A stretch of DNA of 11,751 nt from BOG-1112 sp964635325 (lineage in GTDB: Bacteria; Bdellovibrionota_B; Oligoflexia; Oligoflexales; Bog-1112): positions 1 to 11,751 of the forward strand of contig CAZWOL010000074.1 of assembly GCA_964635325.1 (NCBI GenBank), written 5' to 3'. Positions 5,297 to 11,751 of this stretch are shown piece after piece (within the stretch, counting starts at the first letter, position 1; every line of letters begins with the position of its first letter). The notes below the pieces were generated by a model. The model searched no databases. It saw only the letters and a program-made list of their open reading frames with translations, and was not told the origin of the DNA. The position numbers and the translations under genes are program-made.

Positions 5297-7855
5297 ATGA
5301 TTATCAAATTGGAAAAAGACCAACTTGAACTCGCATTTCCATTTGCAATTATTTTTGATGAGACTGGACAAATCCATGTAGCTGGAAAATCATTCCAAAA
5401 GATTAGTGATCCTTCCATCATTGGTGGAAATGTTCGCCCTTTATTCAATCTTATAAGCCCTCAGGGAGATTTCTCTAAACTTCCATTTTCCAATTTAGAA
5501 AGACAGGCTATCTCGCTTCAGCTTAAAAACAAAGAGTTGATGTTTAAAGGACAGATCATTAGAACTCATGTTAACGAAACAGAGTCACTATTTCTACTTC
5601 TAATTTCTCCATTTTTTATTGATACTAAAGTGGTTCTAAAGTTGGGACTGAACTTCAGTGATTTTTCCGCATATGATCCGATTTTTGATTTTTTAATGTT
5701 GGTACAGTCTGAGCGTCGCGCTACGGAAAGCAGTCAAAAGTCTGCAGAAATTATAAAAAACAAAAACAAAGAGCTAGAGACTGTCAACCAGAGCATGTTA
5801 GCTGAAGTTGAACATCGACGCAAAGTTGAAGATTCTTTAAGAATAGCAAAAGATGCAGCAGAGTCTGCAAATCGCGCAAAAAGTCAATTTCTAGCGAATA
5901 TGAGTCATGAAATTCGAACTCCACTCAATGGCATCATAGGCATGAGTAGCGTGATGCTCACGACACAACTCAAGCCTGACCAAGAGCATCACCTACAACG
6001 TATCAAAACATCTGGGGATCATCTTCTTGCCTTGGTTAATGACATTCTTGATTTCTCCAAGATCGAAGCGAATGAACTCCATCTTGAAACGATCGACACG
6101 GACCTTTGGAGTCTGTTTGACGAAGTTTCGTCGATTTTTTCGGAATCACTCTCCAAAAAAGGCATCGAACTGCATATCAATTTCACAAATCTGACACCAA
6201 GATTTGTTAGGTCGGATACATCACGCATCAGACAGATCTTCATCAACCTAATTGGTAATGCTGTAAAGTTCACTGAGAAAGGTGAAATATCCGTAACAAC
6301 GGATAGTGTGCTCACTCCATCAGGTCACTATCGATTATCTTTTCAAATTGTAGATAGTGGGATAGGCATGTCACCCGCTGCACTCAACAAGATCTTTAGA
6401 CCATTTGTTCAAGCAGACACTTCATCATCTCGCAAGTATGGAGGCACAGGCCTAGGGCTAGCTATTACTAAAAAACTTGTAGAAATGATGAATGGAAGCA
6501 TTCTCGTATCTAGCCAAGTTGGTCGTGGTAGTCGATTTATTGTCAATATTGAAGTGGGCAAATCAGAAACCCAATGGGAAGAGCCCCGCATACGCTTTTC
6601 CTCACCTGGAAAAACATTCTATGCTCAGGTTTGTCTCAAGGAACCTTTAGTCAGTGAATACATGCGAGAGCAGCTGCAGCAATGGGGAATCATTGCCATA
6701 GAATGTGGGGATCCAAACAGCCTAAATGAGAGTATTCAAGCAGCAAAAGACCGAGGCACACCGATTTCATTTGCAGTAATTGACAATATTACTACTAATG
6801 AAGATGAAACTTTAGCAGAAGATCAAAAAAGCATATCCGAATCTGAATTTATAAAAGCTATCGTAATTACGGATTCGATCCAGGCTGGTTCTGCTCAGCC
6901 ACAAATTTTTAAGAATTTTAAATGTGAAGAATACCTGACGAAGCCTCTTCTACTCCGGGAAATCTTTAGAGCTATTGAAAAGATTCTTTTCGGAACATCT
7001 TCAGAGACTTCATTTAATCCTAAGAATCAAATAGACTTGGAAAAGCAAAAACGTCTTCGTATACTTGTTGCAGAAGATAACAATATTAACCAAGATGTTG
7101 TATCTTCAATGCTACAGATTATGGGACATGACTATTGGATCGTAAATGATGGTCGCGAAGCCCTCGAAGAATTCCAAAAAGGTGAAGTTCAACTGATCCT
7201 CATGGACTGCCAAATGCCCAATATGGATGGTTTTGAAGCAACCGAAAAAATACGAGCTTTTGAAGATGGAAAAAGTCGCATCCCAATTATTGCAATGACT
7301 GCAAATGCGATACTAGGAGATCGCGAACGTTGCATAAAAGTAGGTATGGATGACTACTTATCAAAACCCGTTAAAATAGAGGATCTGCAAACTGTATTAC
7401 AAAAATGGACGAATAGCATTGAATTTGAACCACCAAAAGATGAACTAGATCAGCAGGACTCCGAAAAACCAACACCCCAAGCAAATTTAGCATCTCAGGA
7501 AAGTGTCCTACTGGATATAACAGCCATAGATAGATTGCGCCAATTATCACTACCTGGACAAGGCAGTCTTTTTGAAAAACAATCCACGCGATTTGTTCGA
7601 GAGTCTAAGCAACAAGTTGAAGAGATTTGTGACTTCATGGCTAAACATAATTTTGGTGAAGCCGCACGTCTCGCGCATAAATTCAAAAGTTCCTGCTTGG
7701 TTATTGGCGCAATGCGCCTGGCAGAAATTTGCGAAGCAATTGAAGCAGAAGGGACCCAACATACGTGGTCATCTGAGGATGAGAAGAAAATTGCTCAGAA
7801 CTTTGTCAGCATTCTCGATCAAACCCTTCAAGCCCTCCTAGAGATACAAAATTGA
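5297..7855 (+). CDS. hnoK: Hybrid histidine kinase with HNOBA sensor domain, pseudo-receiver, receiver and Hpt domain
   Basis: An 852-residue soluble hybrid kinase with no membrane segment. Residues 1-135 match the H-NOX-associated HNOBA domain (FPFAIIFDETGQIHVAG; then LGLNFSDFSAYDPIFDFL), the module paired with H-NOX in bacteria and animal guanylyl cyclases. A coiled-coil signalling helix spans about 138-200. HisKA carries His204 (SHEIRTPLNGI). The ATPase has Asn321 (N box), DSGIGM 353-358 (G1) and GGTGLGL 382-388 (G2). Residues 435-565 look like a receiver fold without the N-terminal acidic pair (a pseudo-receiver ending in LTKP). Residues 587-705 are a full receiver: Glu593/Asp594, Asp637 (LMDCQMP), Thr668, Lys690. 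Residues 740-850 are an Hpt domain with His794 (LAHKFKSS). AGGGG (5286-5290) precedes the ATG. It follows the H-NOX gene by three bases and is the last gene in the operon. Predicted flow is His204 to Asp637 to His794 to Asp55 of the neighbouring regulator. Confidence 0.92.
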   Translation: MIIKLEKDQLELAFPFAIIFDETGQIHVAGKSFQKISDPSIIGGNVRPLFNLISPQGDFSKLPFSNLERQAISLQLKNKELMFKGQIIRTHVNETESLFLLLISPFFIDTKVVLKLGLNFSDFSAYDPIFDFLMLVQSERRATESSQKSAEIIKNKNKELETVNQSMLAEVEHRRKVEDSLRIAKDAAESANRAKSQFLANMSHEIRTPLNGIIGMSSVMLTTQLKPDQEHHLQRIKTSGDHLLALVNDILDFSKIEANELHLETIDTDLWSLFDEVSSIFSESLSKKGIELHINFTNLTPRFVRSDTSRIRQIFINLIGNAVKFTEKGEISVTTDSVLTPSGHYRLSFQIVDSGIGMSPAALNKIFRPFVQADTSSSRKYGGTGLGLAITKKLVEMMNGSILVSSQVGRGSRFIVNIEVGKSETQWEEPRIRFSSPGKTFYAQVCLKEPLVSEYMREQLQQWGIIAIECGDPNSLNESIQAAKDRGTPISFAVIDNITTNEDETLAEDQKSISESEFIKAIVITDSIQAGSAQPQIFKNFKCEEYLTKPLLLREIFRAIEKILFGTSSETSFNPKNQIDLEKQKRLRILVAEDNNINQDVVSSMLQIMGHDYWIVNDGREALEEFQKGEVQLILMDCQMPNMDGFEATEKIRAFEDGKSRIPIIAMTANAILGDRERCIKVGMDDYLSKPVKIEDLQTVLQKWTNSIEFEPPKDELDQQDSEKPTPQANLASQESVLLDITAIDRLRQLSLPGQGSLFEKQSTRFVRESKQQVEEICDFMAKHNFGEAARLAHKFKSSCLVIGAMRLAEICEAIEAEGTQHTWSSEDEKKIAQNFVSILDQTLQALLEIQN

Positions 7856-7981
7856 CATCTCCCCTCGCCGCAATTTTGGCACCACCTACTTGGGAATATA
7901 GATAGAACCACATTGCTTACAGAATTTGCCGCACTTTTTTTTGTGAGAACGCCTCATCGTTTCATCATCTAAATCCCCCTA

Positions 7982-8035
7982 TATAAAATGATCGCAATGA
8001 TTTTTCAAATTTCTCATCTTTATATTGGATCGGAG
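7982..8035 (+). promoter_or_regulatory. Putative promoter and Shine-Dalgarno of the secreted sequon-rich protein gene
   Basis: The 185-base gap 7856-8040 has no gene and no convincing terminator hairpin. TATAAAAT at 7982-7989 and TATATT at 8021-8026 are possible -10 elements, but neither has a good -35. A clear GGAG (8032-8035) lies five bases before the ATG at 8041 and fixes that start. Confidence 0.35.
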
Positions 8036-8040
8036 AATCT

Positions 8041-8919
8041 ATGAAATTAGGCGGGATCAAATCAGCATTAGTGGCAGCATATTTTGGAACACAGTTTTGT
8101 GCAGGTATTAGCTACGCAGAAATAAGCACGGTTCAAAAAATAGACAAAAGACTTGCTCGCGTTCTCTTAGCAAAAGCGGAACCTAACGCAACAAACACTA
8201 GAAATTCAACAAGATCTAAGCACCACAAACATTCAAGAACGAATCATTCTCAAGTCTCACAACAAGATGAACCAACAAAAACACCCGATCCATATGCTGA
8301 TTTCAATCTTGGCATGGATCAATTTGTTGCATTTTTCCAATCCAACTTTGGTCGCGGAGGAAGATTTGCACAACTCTTTATGCCAAGACCAACAACCTCT
8401 GCACCAACTCCAGCAGTGCTCGACTCTCATCCGGATCAACAAAACATTTCGCAGATCAGTACTGAATTCAATACAACAGACGAATCAAATTCCACTGACA
8501 TGCTCAACAGCTCCAAACGTGTCCGCCATCGTCACATTAGAGTTGTTCATAATTCGACAGCTGGTGAAAGAATCTCCGATATGCGTAATGTTTCCGAAGA
8601 ACCAATTCGTCGCAGTTCGGACTACGCATACCACAGCAGTTCAGACTATGCGTACTACACGAACCCCAGTGTCCAACAAAACTACACTAGTAGCTATCCC
8701 GTCTACGAATCAAATGAAAATGACAGCCCTGAAAACAGCACGGTTTACATCTCTAGCGAAGAAGATGCCTCTGGCAACCTAACAGTCTACATTTCTAGCG
8801 ATGAAGGCAGCTCTGAAAATACAACAACCTATTCTTCTAGCGAAGAAGACGCTTATGCTAGTGATGAGTTCTTTGGAAGCGAAGAAGCGAACAACTCTTC
8901 CGTCATAATAGCTGACTAG
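8041..8919 (+). CDS. Secreted Ser/Thr/Asn-rich protein dense in N-X-S/T sequons, unknown function
   Basis: A 292-residue protein that I do not recognise. It begins with a Sec-type signal peptide (hydrophobic to about residue 24, probable cleavage after SYA26). There is no lipobox. The mature part is low complexity: a His/Arg/Lys-rich stretch (58-66), a hydrophobic patch with FNLGMDQFVAFFQSNFGRGG (88-107), a basic segment RVRHRHIRVVH (160-170), then an acidic Ser-rich tail. By my count 16 of its 21 Asn residues lie in N-X-S/T (X not Pro). The tail has three exact-length 14-residue repeats (232-245, 246-259, 260-273) of the form N-x-T-x-Y-x-S-S-E/D-E, preceded by two copies of SSDYAY. SSEED and SSDE are also casein-kinase-2-like sites. 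It could be a glycosylated surface or secreted protein, or a host-directed effector. It is monocistronic and lies between the NO operon and hipAB. The sharp codon-position coherence and RBS support it being real. Confidence 0.8.
   Translation: MKLGGIKSALVAAYFGTQFCAGISYAEISTVQKIDKRLARVLLAKAEPNATNTRNSTRSKHHKHSRTNHSQVSQQDEPTKTPDPYADFNLGMDQFVAFFQSNFGRGGRFAQLFMPRPTTSAPTPAVLDSHPDQQNISQISTEFNTTDESNSTDMLNSSKRVRHRHIRVVHNSTAGERISDMRNVSEEPIRRSSDYAYHSSSDYAYYTNPSVQQNYTSSYPVYESNENDSPENSTVYISSEEDASGNLTVYISSDEGSSENTTTYSSSEEDAYASDEFFGSEEANNSSVIIAD
8614..8661 (+). repeat. Direct repeat of eight codons (SSDYAYxx twice)
   Basis: Residues 192-199 (SSDYAYHS) and 200-207 (SSDYAYYT) are adjacent eight-residue duplicates. 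Their codons differ at several third positions (GAC/GAT, GCA/GCG), so the duplication is old or has been retained by selection on the protein. Confidence 0.8.
8734..8859 (+). repeat. Three 42-bp in-frame repeats encoding a 14-residue sequon/acidic unit
   Basis: The three units begin at Asn232, Asn246 and Asn260 (8734, 8776 and 8818). Each has an N-X-T/S sequon, an aromatic Tyr at position five, and a Ser-Ser-Glu/Asp acidic stretch. Length is exactly 14 residues each time although the DNA has diverged, which points to constraint at the protein level. Confidence 0.75.
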
Positions 8920-9060
8920 GAAATCCTAGGATTCGCTATGTCCGCTTCCTGTGTGCTTCGATCTACTTTTTAGAACTACGCTTGCTAAAGACACGCCTAA
9001 GCTAGCCATATTTATCAATTCAATCGCATAGAACAATATTGACATGATGAGCTCTTGGTG

Positions 9061-9146
9061 TTTTGAATTTTTTCGAGTAAACTCATATATACCCATTAAA
9101 GTGGGTAGATTTTTGAATTTTTCTTATATTTTAACCCACTAAAGTG
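9061..9146 (+). promoter_or_regulatory. hipA-hipB promoter with two operator-like repeats
   Basis: ACCCATTAAAGTG (9091-9103, extended to ACCCA...TGGGT at 9091-9106) and ACCCACTAAAGTG (9134-9146) are near-identical and partly palindromic (CACTAAAGTG in the second). Each is preceded by TTTTGAATTTTT (9061-9072 and 9111-9122), so the upstream region is an imperfect tandem duplication. A -10-like TATATT lies at 9125-9130, between the two sites. The second site ends five bases before the toxin ATG, so a repressor bound there would block transcription. This layout fits autoregulation by the HipB-type antitoxin. The rest of the gap, 8920-9060, shows nothing else I can support. Confidence 0.55.
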
Positions 9147-9151
9147 ATTCA

Positions 9152-10435
9152 ATGCCAGAAGATTCTCGAAAAATAACGATTCAGGTTAGGACAGCAAAGA
9201 CCTGGGAAACTGCTGCTGAAGTTTTACTTACTGGATCTGAAAAAGATGGAGCGAATGCAGAAACACGCTTTGAGTACGACATCGATTATGCTCTTCAATA
9301 CAAAGAAAAGTCTGGATCTAGAGCTGTGTCATGTCTCTTTCCCATCAATTTTGAACAAAAAAACTGCTCATCCTGGCCTAGCTTTCTGTTGGACCTCTTC
9401 CCGCAAGGAGCTGCTTTAAAATATATTGTCGAGCATTATAAGATCGCTGATACAGCTGAAAATTACTGGAAGATATTGAAAACAGCTTGCCTCAATCCTC
9501 CTGGCAATGTGCGAATATTAAATTCAAAGCATTTAGAAAACATACCTACTAGCCACTCAGGATTCACACGTGAAGAAATCTTGCAAAAAGGAGCAAATTT
9601 TCTTGAATACATGATTGAGAATGGTGCTCCCGTTGCTGGAACAACTGGAGCTGGTGGAGCAGCCCCCAAATTTTTACTCAGAGAAGACCATCGAGGACTC
9701 TTCCATGCGGATGGAGCTCTTCAAGATACAGAGACTAAAGAATGCTGGCTTGTGAAATACCCGAGAGGATATGAACATCAAGATAGATTAATTTTAGAGA
9801 CAGAAAGCAAATACCTGAAGATTGCAAAGAAGGTTGGTTTAAAAGTTGATCGACTAACAAATTGGGAAAAAAATTGTTTATTTGTTCCACGATTTGATCG
9901 CAAAGTAGGAGCATTGGAGATCAACTATTGGGGCTTGGAGAGTTTCTATTCTCTCGTAGGTTCCACAGAATTTGGTAGCCGCTTACGTCACGAAACCTAT
10001 CTGGATGCAATACAAAAATTTAGCTCAACACCTCAAGAAGATGCAATAGAATATGTATTTCGTGATTTTCTAAATATCATGATGGGTAATACAGATAATC
10101 ATGGTCGAAATTCATCTCTAATTAAACACAATGATTTGGTTTCATTAGCTCCTCTCTACGATTTTGCTCCTATGAAATTCGATAGTGAATCCATTGTTCG
10201 AAATACACGCTGGAATTTTCAAGTAGATGCTGACCCCTTTGAAATAGCAGAAGTCTTGGAACGAAAAAACCTAGTTGATACTCATTCTTTTAGAGTAGCA
10301 ACGAAAATATTCTATGACTCCGTGAAAAATTTAGATGCACTACTAAAAGATACGCACATCACCAGTCATTTTATTGAGGGGACCCGACAAGATCGAGAGT
10401 TCCTACTTGCGGCTATTTCGAGGTTTCTACGATGA
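9152..10435 (+). CDS. hipA: HipA-family serine/threonine kinase toxin
   Basis: A 427-residue full-length HipA protein, close to E. coli HipA in size. The N-terminal region is followed by a Gly-rich P-loop-like segment VAGTTGAGGAAPKF (161-174). Next come Lys202 in WLVKYP (equivalent to the ATP-contacting Lys in HIIKLP), VPRFDRK (246-251), the catalytic loop GNTDNHGRN with Asp315 and Asn320, and the metal-binding LAPLYDF (Asp337). All kinase residues appear intact. Aligned on VAG, the autophosphorylated Ser of E. coli HipA (Ser150, in SVAG) is replaced by Pro160. HipA proteins phosphorylate an aminoacyl-tRNA synthetase (GltX in E. coli) or other targets to halt growth. The target here is unknown. 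There is no strong Shine-Dalgarno before the ATG, and a -10 about 22 bases upstream suggests a very short leader. It overlaps the antitoxin gene by four bases (ATGA). Confidence 0.92.
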   Translation: MPEDSRKITIQVRTAKTWETAAEVLLTGSEKDGANAETRFEYDIDYALQYKEKSGSRAVSCLFPINFEQKNCSSWPSFLLDLFPQGAALKYIVEHYKIADTAENYWKILKTACLNPPGNVRILNSKHLENIPTSHSGFTREEILQKGANFLEYMIENGAPVAGTTGAGGAAPKFLLREDHRGLFHADGALQDTETKECWLVKYPRGYEHQDRLILETESKYLKIAKKVGLKVDRLTNWEKNCLFVPRFDRKVGALEINYWGLESFYSLVGSTEFGSRLRHETYLDAIQKFSSTPQEDAIEYVFRDFLNIMMGNTDNHGRNSSLIKHNDLVSLAPLYDFAPMKFDSESIVRNTRWNFQVDADPFEIAEVLERKNLVDTHSFRVATKIFYDSVKNLDALLKDTHITSHFIEGTRQDREFLLAAISRFLR

Positions 10436-10701
10436 AAAAAAAAACAAGGAATGAACTTAGGACAGAGTTCTACCAAGAAGTTGATCAAGGAACTCTAACC
10501 CCAAGGGAAGCCGTTAAAAAATTTCGCCGTATGCTCGGCCTTTCACAACGTGAATTTGCTAAACGCTTTGACATTTCGCCTCGCATCTTAATGGCATTTG
10601 AACAAGGCAAAGGGAATCCTACCCTAGCAACTATAAAAAAGATGCTAACAGCAAGTGGCCTCGAATTACGCGTCGCTCGGAGTGGACAACTACAAAAATA
10701 A
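10432..10701 (+). CDS. hipB: HipB-like XRE-family antitoxin
   Basis: An 89-residue DNA-binding protein. Residues 26-76 form a Cro/C1-type helix-turn-helix: AVKKFRRMLGLSQREFAKRFDISPRILMAFEQGKGNPTLATIKKML, with the Gln39 and the recognition helix in the usual places. The basic N-terminus (KKKTRNELR) and a short C-terminal strand-like tail (LELRVARSG) fit antitoxin dimers. The ATG overlaps the toxin stop, so translation is probably coupled. Gene order is toxin then antitoxin, the reverse of E. coli hipBA. It should bind the paired sites upstream of the toxin gene and neutralise the kinase. Confidence 0.9.
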   Translation: MKKKTRNELRTEFYQEVDQGTLTPREAVKKFRRMLGLSQREFAKRFDISPRILMAFEQGKGNPTLATIKKMLTASGLELRVARSGQLQK

Positions 10702-10876
10702 TTCTCTACGCCATAGAACACGCACAAAGCGTAGTTCAACCACATCAATACCTTGAATTTACAAAACAATTTTTTCAAAACACCCGCCCGCACGGACCTG
10801 TTGCTACGAGCGCTAACACGTGCTATGAATATCGCAAAATCTCCCAGAATTATTCAATTTTATATGGTGAATTTCT

Positions 10877-11701
10877 ATGTGCCTGCGCAAAATTTTTGTC
10901 ACATTCTTCTTCCTATCCGCACCTTTCACAGGTCTATCTTCTAATGAAACAATGGATGACCTCGCTCGGTCTTTTCAATGCTTATCCTGCATTAGCGAAG
11001 GCGAAGAAGGGGATGCTTATTACTATAGCGGCGATGAGAGAGATTTCTATGACTTTGTCCGCTTTGAAGAGGATCAAGCGGACGAAGGAGATACAGATGA
11101 CGAAGGAGATGAGGAAATAGATCCAACATTTGCACTGCTCGAAAGACTAAATAATACTGAGTTGTCCGAGCTTCAAAACCTACTTTCTGCTACGTCACTC
11201 AGAAGAAACCCTGAGATCTCTTATCTTTTACGTGAATATCCAGAGGATGTACTCTATGAAGCTCTCTACAGTCCGTATCGAACACAAATTATACTAGAGA
11301 GCATGAGGACCCTAAATGTAGACATCGATGGTCCAAGAATGAATGCAATTTACGTTTCTCTGCAAGAATACTTGGCAAACCATGAACAAAGAGAAGCACT
11401 ATCTATCTCCTATCAGATGGTTGAATCTTACATTAGGAATCGACCTGTAAGTCTTTGGCCCGACAACGTAAATCTTATCGAAAGAACGAGAAAAACACGC
11501 TCAGTACCTGTGAAACGCGGATCTGAAGAAATTGAAAGCAGATCTGCGAAAAAACAAAGGAGCCAAGAAAACGTTGAAGAGCAACCGAAAACAAAGCGTA
11601 AGCGTTCGGAGAGTTTTGAAGAGCACGCTTCTACACCTCTTAGAACGATTTCTCCATCCAAGCTGAACGAGCGCAGATTCCACCAAGCACAAGCCATCTA
11701 G
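10877..11701 (+). CDS. Secreted acidic protein with NLS-like and CDK-site-like tail, candidate nuclear-targeted effector
   Basis: A 274-residue protein of no family I recognise. Residues 1-22 look like a Sec signal peptide (MCLRKIFVTFFFLSAPFTGLSS). A CLSC motif (35-38) follows, then a very acidic, Tyr-containing region 41-80 in which 20 of 40 residues are Asp or Glu. Residues 82-200 are probably mostly helical. The tail is strongly basic: KR213-214, ten residues, then KKQR225-228 (a classical bipartite NLS spacing), and KTKRKR238-243 (monopartite NLS form). Beyond these are TPLR (Thr253) and SPSK (Ser259), both matching the CDK consensus S/T-P-x-K/R. The Shine-Dalgarno is weak (GGTG about eight bases upstream). 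The gap after hipB (10702-10876) has no gene. If it reaches a host cell, these signals predict nuclear delivery. A nucleic-acid-binding periplasmic protein is an alternative. Confidence 0.75.
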   Translation: MCLRKIFVTFFFLSAPFTGLSSNETMDDLARSFQCLSCISEGEEGDAYYYSGDERDFYDFVRFEEDQADEGDTDDEGDEEIDPTFALLERLNNTELSELQNLLSATSLRRNPEISYLLREYPEDVLYEALYSPYRTQIILESMRTLNVDIDGPRMNAIYVSLQEYLANHEQREALSISYQMVESYIRNRPVSLWPDNVNLIERTRKTRSVPVKRGSEEIESRSAKKQRSQENVEEQPKTKRKRSESFEEHASTPLRTISPSKLNERRFHQAQAI

Positions 11702-11751
11702 TACTCCGTCAAATAAGTTTTTTCGTATCATAGGTTAGCTTAGGCTGTCAT

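Noticed and set aside
8267..8782. 171-codon ORF in another frame inside the sequon-rich gene
   Set aside because: It lacks a ribosome binding site and signal peptide. The enclosing frame has a signal peptide, GGAG and repeat periodicity.
8916..8929. CTAGGA-AA-TCCTAG palindrome as a terminator
   Set aside because: It overlaps the stop codon, has almost no loop and no following T-run. It may be chance or an unrelated protein site.
10706..10734. CTACGC...GCGTAG stem after hipB as a terminator
   Set aside because: A six-base stem with a 17-base loop and no T-run is too weak.
10753..10944. 63-codon ORF between hipB and the last gene
   Set aside because: It has no recognisable domain or good ribosome binding site and overlaps the signal-peptide-encoding start of the next gene.

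Overview
The window looks like the chromosome of a low-to-moderate GC, Gram-negative bacterium that probably lives with or inside eukaryotic cells. Supporting signs are a queuosine-precursor transporter of the YhhQ/VUT type, a Gram-negative-style H-NOX/hybrid-kinase operon, Sec signal peptides, and two secreted low-complexity proteins with eukaryote-like features. A palindromic repeat with a CCCCTCGG...CTCGGGG core resembles dispersed repeats of some intracellular proteobacteria. The taxon cannot be fixed from sequence alone. An amoeba- or protist-associated alphaproteobacterium (Holosporales-like) is my best guess, with Legionella-like or Oligoflexia-like bacteria as alternatives.

Layout. 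(1) 1-163: tandem 36-bp repeats and a 109-bp element with 14-bp terminal inverted repeats. (2) 164-2244, minus strand: a TMTC/ArnT-like membrane glycosyltransferase with C-terminal TPRs. It appears split by a one-base frameshift at a homopolymer (685-690) into a 525-aa and a 168-aa ORF. (3) 2245-2341: divergent promoter region with a palindromic -10. (4) 2342-3838, plus strand: a DPM1-like family 2 glycosyltransferase with two C-terminal membrane segments, then a YhhQ/VUT transporter. (5) 4022-7855, plus strand: an operon of a response regulator (REC plus a PilZ-like domain), an H-NOX haem nitric-oxide sensor, and a hybrid histidine kinase with an N-terminal HNOBA domain, a pseudo-receiver, a true receiver and an Hpt domain. 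(6) 8041-8919: a secreted Ser/Thr/Asn-rich protein with very many N-X-S/T sequons. (7) 9152-10701: a HipA/HipB toxin-antitoxin pair in toxin-first order, preceded by two copies of a likely operator. (8) 10877-11701: a secreted acidic protein whose tail carries NLS-like clusters and two CDK-type phosphorylation sites.

How the genes may work together. The nitric-oxide operon encodes a complete phosphorelay: sensor, kinase His, receiver Asp, Hpt His and output receiver. The polyprenyl-phosphate-sugar synthase-like GT2 faces the TMTC-like transferase, echoing the eukaryotic Dol-P-Man/TMTC pair and suggesting glycosylation of exported proteins. The two secreted proteins flanking hipAB are candidate host-directed effectors. 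The functional links between blocks are inference. The domain calls rest on motifs visible in the translations.
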